64,000 bases of DNA from Mycolicibacterium sp. MU0053 (GTDB lineage: Bacteria; Actinomycetota; Actinomycetes; Mycobacteriales; Mycobacteriaceae), in contig NZ_OY726397.1 in assembly GCF_963378095.1 (NCBI RefSeq), positions 4,650,001 to 4,714,000 of the forward strand, read 5' to 3'. Position numbers and translations under genes: made by a program. Positions 53,192 to 61,384 of this stretch are shown piece by piece. Position 1 is the stretch's first letter. Every line of letters starts with the position of its first letter. The notes below the pieces were generated by a model that saw only the letters and a program-made list of their open reading frames with translations, searched no databases and was not told where the DNA came from.

Positions 53192-53577
53192 GCTATTCAC
53201 CCCGAAGCTACACGGCGATCGCGTCCCGCGCACCCGCAATTGCCGGTTGCTGACCAAACTCATTGCAGACGCAAGCATTCACGTTGACGTCCACGTAAGC
53301 CGAACCCGCCGACTTGTCGCCCCACGCAGCTTCGGGCCCGAAAATTCTTGGCCCGCTTAAAGATTGCTATGTGTGCAGCGGCTGACGGTTTGGCGAGGTC
53401 ACGCTGATCAGGTCCAGGTCAGGGCTGGTTGCCTCTTTGGTCGCATCGGGCGACCGCGGTTGCCCGGGCCGCCCGAGACCCCACCGTGCACCGCCGACTG
53501 CGGCTGGGCGACGCGGCGCGAAATTTCGTGTCAAACCTCGACACGGCGCAGACCGGTGCGGGCGGCCCCGAAAACGG

Positions 53578-53611
53578 GACACCGCCCCCGGCCGAAGCCG
53601 GAGGCGGTGTC
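53578..53611. terminator. Hairpin terminator of PE-PPE-like gene 3
   Basis: GACACCGCC-C-CCGGC pairs with GCCGG-A-GGCGGTGTC around CGAA: 14 base pairs with one mismatch. Loop and arms resemble the hairpin at 56493-56522. Confidence 0.8.
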
Positions 53612-53633
53612 TCCCCCACGTCGTACGCGCGGG

Positions 53634-56117
53634 TTACGCGGCGTCGCTCTTGTTCTTGTTCTTGCTGTCGTTGTCCGACTGGGTCGCCGCGCCGTTCCCG
53701 TTGTTCTTCTTCTCGCCGCCGCGCAGCTTGTTGACGCCGTTGTCGACGTCCTTCTTCAACCGGTCGACACGGTTCTGCACGTTGGCGCCGACCTGCTTGG
53801 CCGCGCCCGCGACGTCACCGTCGCGGAGCTTCTCGCCCACCAACGCCGCACGCTCATTGGCCTTGCGCAGGCTGTTCTGCGTCTTGGTCACCCGCTTCTC
53901 GACGCGCTCGTTCGCATCGGCGGCCGCGGCCTGCAGGGCCTTGCGCGGGTTGAGTGCGTCGGCGACCTTCACCGCACGGTCGAGACCTTCGGTGTTCGTG
54001 AACAAGTCGGTGACCACGCTGCCCTCGGGGATGGGCTGCGTCTCGACGTCGGCAACTTCATCCGCTGGCGCTGTCGCGCGGGTGGCGGTCGAGGACCCCT
54101 CGTTCTGATCTTCGGCGACCCCAAGTCCGGAAAGACCGCCCAGGTCCCCTGCCGCTCCGGCCGGGTTTCCGCCGACGAGGTTGTTGAACGCCCGGTTGCC
54201 ATCCATCAAGGGACCGGAGAGATCGATACCGAGATCCCGGATACTGTCGCCGGCGCTCGCGAGGAGGTTGTCGGCTTCCTTGGTCGCCTCGTCGAGCTGC
54301 TTCGCGAACGCGACCAGTGCCTCGTTGCTGTCGACCGCATCGAACAGCGGGTTCAGTTGCGTCTTCAGCTCTAGCAGCGCCTCCCGCACGAAGCCCGCGA
54401 CCGCGACGGTCAGCGCATTGCGGTACACGGCGTCGCCGATGGCGGAACTGCCGAACAGGGTTAGATCCTGGGCTTCCGGGTTGAACAGGTTTCCGGTGAG
54501 ACCCGTCGAAACCCCGTCGCCGATCAGCGCATTGAACAACGCCTGGGGCGCCTGCAGGCCGGCTTCGAAGCTCACGGGGTTGGTCCAGAACTTCGCCTGG
54601 GTGCCCGCCTCGTCAAAGCCGCGGACGAAGGTCGGGATCTCCCCGACCCCGGCGCCGGTCAGGTTCACATCCTGGTAACCCATTGCAACCAGCTGAGTCA
54701 GGAAATCGTTGAAGGATTCGCTGCCCGGCGTAGAGATGTCGAAGCCGGGGAGATAGCTGATGGTCCGCGGCAGGAATTGGAACGGCTCGAGCAGCGGCAG
54801 GTTTCCGGAGTCGTAGGTGATGTACATGTTGCCGTCGGCGGCATCGGTGTCGATGTGGAACAGGTCGGTGATGTTGCCGGCCGCCAGCAACTGCAGCACG
54901 GTGTCCAAGCCGATGTCGCCGCTGACGATGTCCTCGATCACGCCGGCGAACTGCTCGACGTTCTGCGGGATCAGGTACGTGGGCATGAACGCTCCGGTGA
55001 CGGAGTTCGCCCAGGCGGCCGGACTGAAGACCGTCGACGGTGCATCGGACATGATGTCGTAGGCCGCGGTGATGTCCCAGAACGTGACGTTGCCGTTGCC
55101 CTCGCGGCCGTCGACGTTGGACATGTTGATGCCGACCAGGCTCGACAGCGGGGTCAGCATCGCCAGCATGCCGCCGCCCGGCCGCGACGTGTTCCGGATC
55201 GGGATGATCAGGACGACGGTCTTCGCGAACTGCGATTCATTCAGGAACGACGGTGCGGTGATCGCCGCGTTGGTCCCGCCCAGGCCGAAGGTCGGGATGA
55301 TCGCGATGCGGTCGGCCGAGGAGAAGAAGAGGCTGAGGTCCAGAAGGGTGATCGGCGGGATGAGCGGCGGCAGACCGGGGATCGTGACGTCGATATCGGT
55401 CGTCGCCCCCGGAACGTTCAGCGGCACGTTCTGCAGCAGATCGACCAGTGCAGCCAGGTCGTCGGGCAGCACCCCGCCCGGAACCAGGTCCAGCAGGTCC
55501 GTCCCGAGCATCGCATTTTTGAGCACCGTTAAAAGCAATTGAGTCGAGAGGTCGCCCTGCAGGCCGGCAACTGCGTCATACGTTCCGGCGGGACCGAGAG
55601 CGGGGACAGCGATCTCCGGCAAGCCGATATTGATGCCGGCCCCCAGCGCCAATGCGGGGATATTGATCCCGTTGGGGAGTAGTGGAGGAATTGGCGGCAG
55701 GTTTACGGCCGGAAGATTGGGCAGCAGACCCGCCGGCAGCACCTGAATCCCGCCCTGCGCGGCCTCGAGCGCCGCGGCCAGCGTATTCAGGGTGGCGCGG
55801 AAGGCCTCACCCTGTTCGCCGGGGATCAACGCAGCCATGGCGCCCAGGGTCCGGAGCGCGCCCTCGGGCGTGCCGGCACCCAGCATCCGGGCGATCTGCG
55901 CTCCCGGTCCCACGGGGTAGATCCCGATCGACGCCGACAGCGAGACGTCCTCGGTCAGCGACGCGGCGATCGTCTGGTCGCGATCGGCCAGCACCGCGGT
56001 GGACGCGGCCGTGGTTCCGCCGATGGTCAACGCAGCCGTGGCGGCCATCGCGGCGGCGGTGACCGCCGCAGCTTTGGCCTTGCGCAGCTTGGGCGGGGTG
56101 GGTACCGAGGTCGTCAT
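53634..56117 (-). CDS. Secreted PE-PPE-like protein 3 with Lys/Asn-rich tail
   Basis: An 827-residue exported protein, a more distant paralogue. The signal peptide follows TSVPTPPKLRKAKAAAVTAA. A Leu/Pro/Ile-rich region (about 120-190: LLPNLPAVNLPPIPPLLPNG) is unlike proteins 1 and 2. Shared segments are IPIRNTSRPGGGMLAMLTPL, YDIMSDAPSTVFSPAAWANS and FDISTPGSESFNDFL. The C-terminal 130 residues are a charged helical tail (KRVTKTQNSLRKANERAAL), ending in KNKNKSDAA. I chose the ATG at 56117, eight bases after AGGAGGG. A longer open frame upstream crosses the promoter. Confidence 0.78.
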   Translation of the reverse strand: MTTSVPTPPKLRKAKAAAVTAAAMAATAALTIGGTTAASTAVLADRDQTIAASLTEDVSLSASIGIYPVGPGAQIARMLGAGTPEGALRTLGAMAALIPGEQGEAFRATLNTLAAALEAAQGGIQVLPAGLLPNLPAVNLPPIPPLLPNGINIPALALGAGINIGLPEIAVPALGPAGTYDAVAGLQGDLSTQLLLTVLKNAMLGTDLLDLVPGGVLPDDLAALVDLLQNVPLNVPGATTDIDVTIPGLPPLIPPITLLDLSLFFSSADRIAIIPTFGLGGTNAAITAPSFLNESQFAKTVVLIIPIRNTSRPGGGMLAMLTPLSSLVGINMSNVDGREGNGNVTFWDITAAYDIMSDAPSTVFSPAAWANSVTGAFMPTYLIPQNVEQFAGVIEDIVSGDIGLDTVLQLLAAGNITDLFHIDTDAADGNMYITYDSGNLPLLEPFQFLPRTISYLPGFDISTPGSESFNDFLTQLVAMGYQDVNLTGAGVGEIPTFVRGFDEAGTQAKFWTNPVSFEAGLQAPQALFNALIGDGVSTGLTGNLFNPEAQDLTLFGSSAIGDAVYRNALTVAVAGFVREALLELKTQLNPLFDAVDSNEALVAFAKQLDEATKEADNLLASAGDSIRDLGIDLSGPLMDGNRAFNNLVGGNPAGAAGDLGGLSGLGVAEDQNEGSSTATRATAPADEVADVETQPIPEGSVVTDLFTNTEGLDRAVKVADALNPRKALQAAAADANERVEKRVTKTQNSLRKANERAALVGEKLRDGDVAGAAKQVGANVQNRVDRLKKDVDNGVNKLRGGEKKNNGNGAATQSDNDSKNKNKSDAA

Positions 56118-56160
56118 TGACCCTCCTGGCAGAGTGTGAGCTGGATTACAAACTGTCGAC

Positions 56161-56212
56161 ACTGTAGCAAATAGGTCTCAGCTAAATCTCAGCATAGCCA
56201 GCTTCCACTCAG
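56161..56212 (-). promoter_or_regulatory. Promoter of PE-PPE-like gene 3 with CTGAG repeats
   Basis: On the minus strand an extended -10 TGCTACAGT (hexamer 56166-56161) follows CTGAG repeats at 56188-56192 and 56177-56181 (11-bp period) that cover the -35 position. A third CTCAG lies at 56208. The start would be about 56153, leaving a 5' UTR of about 36 bases that includes CAGCTCACA (56143-56135). Confidence 0.65.
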
Positions 56213-56492
56213 AAACACGAAAAATACCTGGTGGGAGGATCGTTAGCGCCCGCTAAGGAATCGATGGAGCAGGCCCGAATATCCCCACTTAGTAGAATGC
56301 GCAATATTTCAGCAAAATCTTAGACGGCGACGAAATCCGTAGCTCAGATCCGCGGCGGTCGGGCGCGTTTCCCGGCCGGGACGGGTCGCGGGCCACCGCT
56401 CGGCGACGGATTTCACCCTCGCCGCCGTCGCCCTGGCCCGGCGGCGGCGGGCACGCGGAGATCGAGCCGGCCCGGCATGCCCCACAACGGGC

Positions 56493-56522
56493 ACCGCCTC
56501 CGGTCCGAAGACCGGAGGCGGT
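56493..56522. terminator. Hairpin terminator of the 38-codon gene
   Basis: ACCGCCTCCGGTC and GACCGGAGGCGGT form a perfect 13-bp stem around CGAA, 27 bases after the small-gene stop. It closely resembles the gene 3 terminator, including the flanking AACGGG. Confidence 0.82.
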
Positions 56523-56549
56523 GTTCCTCCCCCCGTGTGTTTTGGATGC

Positions 56550-56666
56550 TTAGGCGCTGACATCCCCCATACGCTGAGACTCGGAGCCGTGGCCCTCCCA
56601 AACCCGGTCCGACGTGGCCGTCGCCATACCCCCGGCCCGGCAGGCTGACATCCATAGTTCTGACAT
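56550..56666 (-). CDS. Small protein gene (38 codons) with own promoter and terminator
   Basis: ATG at 56666 follows GGGAGGGGGCGAC, a very strong RBS; TAA is at 56550-56552. The peptide begins MSELWMSACRAGGMATATS and ends MGDVSA. It has five Met, two Trp and one Cys, and no signal peptide. The promoter (56713-56762) duplicates that of PE-PPE-like gene 3 down to spacing, and the CAGCTCACA UTR element lies at the same 18 bases from the -10. A 13-bp hairpin ends the unit. It may be a genuine small protein, or the remnant of a fourth paralogue whose coding region was lost. The control signals favour expression. Confidence 0.55.
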   Translation of the reverse strand: MSELWMSACRAGGMATATSDRVWEGHGSESQRMGDVSA

Positions 56667-56712
56667 GTCGCCCCCTCCCGCCCGGCTGTGAGCTGCATCA
56701 CGCAACGACACA

Positions 56713-56762
56713 ACTGTAGCAAATTTTTCAGGTGAATCTCAGCATTGACAGTTTTCTCTCAG
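56713..56762 (-). promoter_or_regulatory. Promoter of the 38-codon gene with CTGAG repeats
   Basis: TGCTACAGT extended -10 (hexamer 56718-56713), then a CTGAA/CTGAG pair at 56727 and 56738 (11-bp period) and a further CTCAG at 56758, 20 bp away. The same 11-bp and 20-bp offsets occur at gene 3. The AAATTTGCTACAGT stretch differs from gene 3 at only a few bases. Confidence 0.65.
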
Positions 56763-56900
56763 GAAACTCCATATCACCTGGCAGCGGCGTTGATGTAGTT
56801 CATTTTCGTCAGCGTAAATGAGTCTAGGCCAACTCAATGTGCGCCGAAACCCGCTTTCCAGCAAAAATTACCGGCACCACGGATTCCGAAGCTTGGCCCG

Positions 56901-57725
56901 CTAGGGCTGTCCGAACAGTCTGCGCACCAACACGTCCGATACAAACGGGGGCACATTTGTCATGACGGCCATTTGCACCGACTGCGCCAGACCGGTCGCG
57001 TAGCGCGCCGACGGGCGCTTGGCGGTCAACGCCTCCTCCACCACCTCGGCCACCGTGTGCGGCTGCGCGGCCAGCCGCTGCGACAGCGGGATCATCTTCC
57101 TAAATCCCGCAACATGTTTCGCGTACAGCACACGCTGCTCGGCGCTCATCGCCGCCTCCAGATCGTCGGCGGTCTGGGGCGCGGTCTCCCACATATCGGT
57201 CGCGGTCTGCGCCGGCTCTACGACGCTGACGTCAATGTGCCACGGCCGCAACTCCATTCGCAACGCATCCGCGGCGGCCTCCAACGCGAACTTCGACGCG
57301 CAATAAGCACCGAGCAGCGGCACCGAGATACGGCCATTCACACTGGAAATGAATACAATTCGCCCGCGGGATCGACGCAGCCGCGGCAGCACGGCCTGCG
57401 TCACCGCCAGCTGACCGACCACATTGACCTCGAGCTGGCGGCGCAGGTCGGCCATGCCGATGGTCTCCAGCGGACCACCCACCACCACACCCGCATTGTT
57501 GACCACCGCGTCCAACCGCTCGGGTAATCCGTCGTCCAGAGCGGCTATATGTGCGGAATCCGTAACGTCGAGCGTCACCGGGGTGACTCTGGGCATCGAT
57601 CCGATGGCGGCCGCGTCGGCCGCGCTGCGCACTCCCGCCACAACATCCCATCCCAAGGTGGCCAGGTGCGCGGTGATGGCTCGGCCGATCCCGCGAGCGG
57701 CCCCGGTCACGAGTACGGCAGGCAT
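56901..57725 (-). CDS. SDR-family oxidoreductase
   Basis: A 274-residue classical short-chain dehydrogenase: TGAARGIGRAI for the nucleotide loop, VNNAGVVVGG, FISSVNGRIS with the catalytic Ser, and YCASKFALEA with Tyr and Lys. An Arg after strand 2 (AGVRSAADAA) suggests NADP. A C-terminal hydrophobic stretch (about 245-265) suggests membrane association. It is similar to retinol/steroid-type SDRs. The ATG at 57725 is chosen as the family start. It lies 49 bp after the DUF1275 gene stop on the same strand. Confidence 0.87.
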   Translation of the reverse strand: MPAVLVTGAARGIGRAITAHLATLGWDVVAGVRSAADAAAIGSMPRVTPVTLDVTDSAHIAALDDGLPERLDAVVNNAGVVVGGPLETIGMADLRRQLEVNVVGQLAVTQAVLPRLRRSRGRIVFISSVNGRISVPLLGAYCASKFALEAAADALRMELRPWHIDVSVVEPAQTATDMWETAPQTADDLEAAMSAEQRVLYAKHVAGFRKMIPLSQRLAAQPHTVAEVVEEALTAKRPSARYATGLAQSVQMAVMTNVPPFVSDVLVRRLFGQP

Positions 57726-57774
57726 GTTCTCGACACTAGCGGACCACGGATTCCGTAGCCCCATGCCAAAAGGT

Positions 57775-58485
57775 TTATGCCTCGGCCCCCGGCCCGTACC
57801 GAAAGATCACCATTGCGGCCAGCACCACCACGGCCGCCAACGCGATCACCGGCGCCACCGTGAACCGCGTCATCGTCGCGCCGATCACGGCTCCGCCTAG
57901 CATGGTGAAAATCACTGTGTAGCGCAGCTTTTCGCGATCACCGGTACCGCCGGCCAGGCGCGAGTCGACCCCGATGCCGACAATCGTGGAGGTCAGCACC
58001 GTGGTGCTGAGTTCCTGCACCCCGAACTGGCGCGCGGCCGCGTTCTGCGAGCCGAAGGCCATCGCCAGCCCGGCGATCAGGATCAGCTTGCCGTTGTCGT
58101 TGTAATCCAGCACCCCGGCGCCCGCCAGGATCGAAAGCGTCAGCAGCAGCACCGCCTCGACGCCCAGGGCGACCGTGAGCCACAGCCGCGTCTCAGCCGC
58201 CAGATGCCGCGCGAACCGGCCGCTCAGGATCGTGCCCGCAAGGAAGCCTGCGAACGCCACGACCGCGGCGGTCAGATCCACGCCGGAGTGCGGGACGAAC
58301 CAGAACCCCAGGAAGATCACATTGCCGGTCATATTCGCGACGAACACATGCCCGAGGATCAGGACGCTGACGGCGTCCACCAGACCGGTCGCGAACGTCA
58401 ACAGCAGCAAGGCTGCGGTGGTGAGCTTGTCAGACACCGGGGAGGCGACGCCCATGCTGCCCAGTATCGCCTGCCCGGTGTCCAC
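57775..58485 (-). CDS. YoaK/DUF1275 membrane protein
   Basis: A 236-residue protein with six to seven helices, including LLLTFATGLVDAVSVLILGH and FVANMTGNVIFLGF, the signature start of DUF1275, and AFGSQNAAARQFGVQELSTT in the middle. Function is unknown; relatives are small transporters or permease-like proteins. It is upstream of the SDR gene, probably co-transcribed, and divergent from the FAAL gene. Confidence 0.87.
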   Translation of the reverse strand: MDTGQAILGSMGVASPVSDKLTTAALLLLTFATGLVDAVSVLILGHVFVANMTGNVIFLGFWFVPHSGVDLTAAVVAFAGFLAGTILSGRFARHLAAETRLWLTVALGVEAVLLLTLSILAGAGVLDYNDNGKLILIAGLAMAFGSQNAAARQFGVQELSTTVLTSTIVGIGVDSRLAGGTGDREKLRYTVIFTMLGGAVIGATMTRFTVAPVIALAAVVVLAAMVIFRYGPGAEA

Positions 58486-58674
58486 CCCCGACCTGGTTGG
58501 GACGAACCCGCGAACATCCGGGCCGCTGGCGCCACCCGAGCCGTCCGAAGTCCGTCCTGTGCAGCTCGCGGTTAGGAATGTACACGCGCGTGACCAGAAA
58601 TATTGACGCTTGGTGATATTAATTATTCAGCTGCGCAAATCCAGCGGGGCACGACCATCTCGGAGGCCGTTCAC

Positions 58675-58710
58675 GTGACCACTATCACCGCCGCTCGATG
58701 CCAGCATTAA
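58675..58710 (+). CDS. Possible 11-codon upstream ORF before the FAAL gene
   Basis: GTG at 58675 lies eight bases after GGAGG and opens MTTITAARCQH, stopping at TAA 58708-58710. It overlaps the first candidate FAAL start (58698) in another frame and ends 26 bases before the second (58737). A role in translation control of the FAAL gene is possible. Its RBS is better than that of either FAAL start. Confidence 0.4.
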   Translation: MTTITAARCQH

Positions 58711-60599
58711 TTAGCACTACTACTAGTGTCATCGGGATGGGTCGGGATCCCCTCGCTAACAATGCCGTGCGCGCCTCCGTTGACGTCAGCGTCGAGGACT
58801 ATGTCGGCGACGACGGCACCATCGTCATACCGGACGGCGTCACGTTGACTTCGTTCCTGGACCGCAACCGCGCAGCGTTCGGCGATCAGCCGTCCTACCG
58901 GTTCCTCGACTACTCCAGCGACGCCGACGGCCGGGTCGTCGAACTCAGCTGGAACGGCTTGTGGACGCGGGTATCCGCCGTCGGAGCCCGCCTGCAGCAG
59001 GTCACCCAGCCGCGCGATCGGGTGGCGATCCTGGCCCCCCAGGGCGTCGACTATGTCGCCGCATTCTTCGCGGCCATCCACGCGGGCAACGTCGCGGTGC
59101 CGCTGTTCGCGCCGAGCCTGGCCGGACACAACGAGCGACTGTCGGCCGTGCTGGCCGATGCCCAGCCCACCGTGGTGCTCACGACCAGCAGCGCGGCCGA
59201 ATCGGTGCGCAACATCCTCAAGCAGATCCCGGCGGCGTCGCGGCCGCGGGTGATCGCCGTCGACGCCGTGCCCGACAGCGTGGCCGACATGTTCACGCCC
59301 CCGACGCTGAACACCGACGACGTCGCCTACCTGCAGTACACCTCGGGTTCGACGCGCACGCCGGCCGGCGTGCAGATCACGCACCGCAACGTGTGCACGA
59401 ACGTGATCCAGATGATCCTGACCGGCGACCTGGACCTGGGCGTGCGCAGCGTCAGTTGGCTGCCGCTGTACCACGACATGGGTCTGATCATGATCATGTT
59501 CCCCGCGCTGTGCGGCAGCCACATCACGCTCATGGACCCGATGGCGTTCGTCCGGCGCCCCTACCGCTGGATCAAGCAACTCGGCATCGAGGCCGCGCAC
59601 GGGCGCACCTTCGCGGCCGCACCGAATTTCGCGTTCGAACTCGTCGCCGAGCGTGGACGCCCGCCGCAGGGCGAAACCCTGGATCTGACCAATGTCGTGA
59701 CCCTGCTCAACGGATCCGAACCCGTGACCATGACGGCCATCGAGAAATTCACGACGGCCTTCGCGCCCTACGGTCTGCCGGCGACGGCCATCAAACCGTC
59801 CTACGGGATGGCCGAGGCCACCCTGTCGGTCGCCAGCATCTCGTCCTCGGACGCGGCCAGCGCGCGCTACTTCGACCGGGACCAGTTGAGCGACGGCCGC
59901 GCTGTCACCGTGGACGCCACCGACCCCGGCGCGGTCGAGCATGTGTCGTGCGGCAACGCGATCCCGAACCAGTGGCTGGTGATTACCGATGGCGACGGCA
60001 ACGAGGTTCCCGAGGGCAGGGTCGGGGAAATCTGGCTGCACGGCAACAACGTCGGCCTCGGCTACTTCGGGCGGCCCGACGAGACCGAACGCGTCTTCGG
60101 AAACAAGCTGCAGACCCGGCTCGAGACGGACAGTCATGCCGTGGGCGTCGCCGACAACGCCTACTGGTTGGCGACCGGCGATCTGGGCACCTACGTCGAC
60201 GGTGTGGTGTACCTGACCGGCCGCATCAAGGACATGATCATCGTCGACGGCCGCAACCACTACCCCACCGACATCGAGACCACGGTGGGACTCGCGTCCC
60301 CCGCGGTGCGCTCCGGATACGTGGCGGCCTTTGCCATTCCGGGTGACCGCGGCGAGCAACTGGTGATCGTCGCCGAACGCGCCGCCGGGGCCGGACGGAC
60401 CGAACCGGGTGCCGTCGTCGACACCGTCCGCGCCGCGGTGTCCCGCCGTCATCAGGTCCGCATCGCGGATCTACGGTTCGTCGCGGCCGGCACCATCCCC
60501 CGGACGACGAGCGGAAAGCTGGCTCGAAGCGCTTGCCGGGCCGAGTATTTGGCGGGGCGCTTCGACCGCTACGCGACCGCGCAGCCGGACCGTCCGTAG
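58698..60599 (+). CDS. Fatty-acyl-AMP ligase, FadD32-like
   Basis: A 633-residue adenylate-forming enzyme of the long-chain FAAL class, which activates fatty acids as acyl-AMP for transfer to a polyketide synthase or acyl carrier. YTSGSTRTPAGVQITH is the P-loop, SWLPLYHDMGL and KPSYGMAEATL follow, then LATGDLGTY and IVDGRNHYPTDIE. TTSGKLARSACR holds the C-terminal Lys. It is close to FadD32 in many segments but has no pks13/accD4 neighbours, so it is a paralogue. The start may be 58698 or 58737; the N-terminal 13 residues (low-complexity Ser/Thr) are doubtful. Confidence 0.88.
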   Translation: MPALISTTTSVIGMGRDPLANNAVRASVDVSVEDYVGDDGTIVIPDGVTLTSFLDRNRAAFGDQPSYRFLDYSSDADGRVVELSWNGLWTRVSAVGARLQQVTQPRDRVAILAPQGVDYVAAFFAAIHAGNVAVPLFAPSLAGHNERLSAVLADAQPTVVLTTSSAAESVRNILKQIPAASRPRVIAVDAVPDSVADMFTPPTLNTDDVAYLQYTSGSTRTPAGVQITHRNVCTNVIQMILTGDLDLGVRSVSWLPLYHDMGLIMIMFPALCGSHITLMDPMAFVRRPYRWIKQLGIEAAHGRTFAAAPNFAFELVAERGRPPQGETLDLTNVVTLLNGSEPVTMTAIEKFTTAFAPYGLPATAIKPSYGMAEATLSVASISSSDAASARYFDRDQLSDGRAVTVDATDPGAVEHVSCGNAIPNQWLVITDGDGNEVPEGRVGEIWLHGNNVGLGYFGRPDETERVFGNKLQTRLETDSHAVGVADNAYWLATGDLGTYVDGVVYLTGRIKDMIIVDGRNHYPTDIETTVGLASPAVRSGYVAAFAIPGDRGEQLVIVAERAAGAGRTEPGAVVDTVRAAVSRRHQVRIADLRFVAAGTIPRTTSGKLARSACRAEYLAGRFDRYATAQPDRP

Positions 60600-60610
60600 C
60601 GGGTCCGCCC

Positions 60611-61384
60611 TCAGATCTGCGGAGTGAGGTCCAGGTTGGTGATCGCGCTCATCCCGGTCACCAGCCAGTCGCCCGAGTCCTGGTGCAGCGTCAGCCGGTA
60701 GGAGATGTACTTCAGCGACGGGATGTCCTTGGTCAACGGGCTCGTCGAGGTGGAGTTGGTGTAGACGATCGCGGTGGCGTCCGGACCGTCGAGGCTCTCC
60801 ACCGCGGCGCCGACGACCTCGGTGGAGTTGCTGACCTGCGCCTGCCGGTTGGTCGGCACGATCGCGTCGATGTACTTGCGGTACTCGGCCTGAAAGTCGC
60901 CGGCCAGGAAGCGCGCCGACCGGTTGGCCAGCTGATCCATGTTCTCCGGGGTGTAGGTCCACAGCGTGGTGATCGCATCGGCTGCGGTGCGGGCAATCTC
61001 GACCTTGGTCTGCACTGCGGCACGCTCGGCGATGTAGGGCTGCGCCATGGCCCCGGCGAAGGCGCCGGCCCCGATGAACAGCGCGGCCGCGATCCCGATC
61101 ACGATGGGGGCACGCCGGCCCGGCGGGGTGCGCTCGACGAGCACGACCGCCTCGGCCGGGGACTGCTCGGGAGCCTCCGGTGCCGCCGGTTCGTCGGGTT
61201 CGGCGTCGGGGTCGGCGGCGGCCCCCGGGCCGGGTGCATCCTCGCCGGGCGGCGCCGTCGCGGCGGCCCGTCGCCGCTTGCCCTGCGGCACCCGCGGGCG
61301 GCGCTGGGTCGCCTCGGACTCCTCGACCGGCGATCCTTCGGCGGCGTCGCTCAGATCACCGGAACCAGTTCGCTGATCTTCCAT
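60611..61384 (-). CDS. Mce-associated membrane protein (Rv0178-like)
   Basis: A 257-residue single-pass protein. The cytoplasmic N-terminus is long, acidic and Pro-rich (about 1-95). TM is at about 96-116 (PIVIGIAAALFIGAGAFAGAM). The Mas extracytoplasmic domain has RTAADAITTLWTYTPENMDQ, RSARFLAGDFQAEY and ends GMSAITNLDLTPQ. It is the last gene of the mce1 operon and would support the Mce1 lipid importer. The ATG at 61384 overlaps the previous gene by 34 bp; no later ATG or GTG gives the expected length. Confidence 0.85.
   Translation of the reverse strand: MEDQRTGSGDLSDAAEGSPVEESEATQRRPRVPQGKRRRAAATAPPGEDAPGPGAAADPDAEPDEPAAPEAPEQSPAEAVVLVERTPPGRRAPIVIGIAAALFIGAGAFAGAMAQPYIAERAAVQTKVEIARTAADAITTLWTYTPENMDQLANRSARFLAGDFQAEYRKYIDAIVPTNRQAQVSNSTEVVGAAVESLDGPDATAIVYTNSTSTSPLTKDIPSLKYISYRLTLHQDSGDWLVTGMSAITNLDLTPQI

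Larger units (their letters stand above)
52951..53633. other. Intergenic region between PE-PPE-like genes 2 and 3
   Basis: 683 bp without a supported protein gene. It contains two CTCAG repeat pairs, the conserved AAGCTACACGGCGATCGCG element (about 53209-53227) and the hairpin terminator of gene 3. A 24-codon frame (start near 53115, minus strand) with GAGG eight bases upstream lies between the two repeat pairs; I do not annotate it as a gene. Confidence 0.55.
56118..56549. other. Intergenic region upstream of PE-PPE-like gene 3
   Basis: 432 bp. It holds the gene 3 promoter with CTCAG repeats (56161-56212) and, at the far side, the hairpin of the small gene. The part from 56220 to 56490 has no supported gene. 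Confidence 0.55.
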
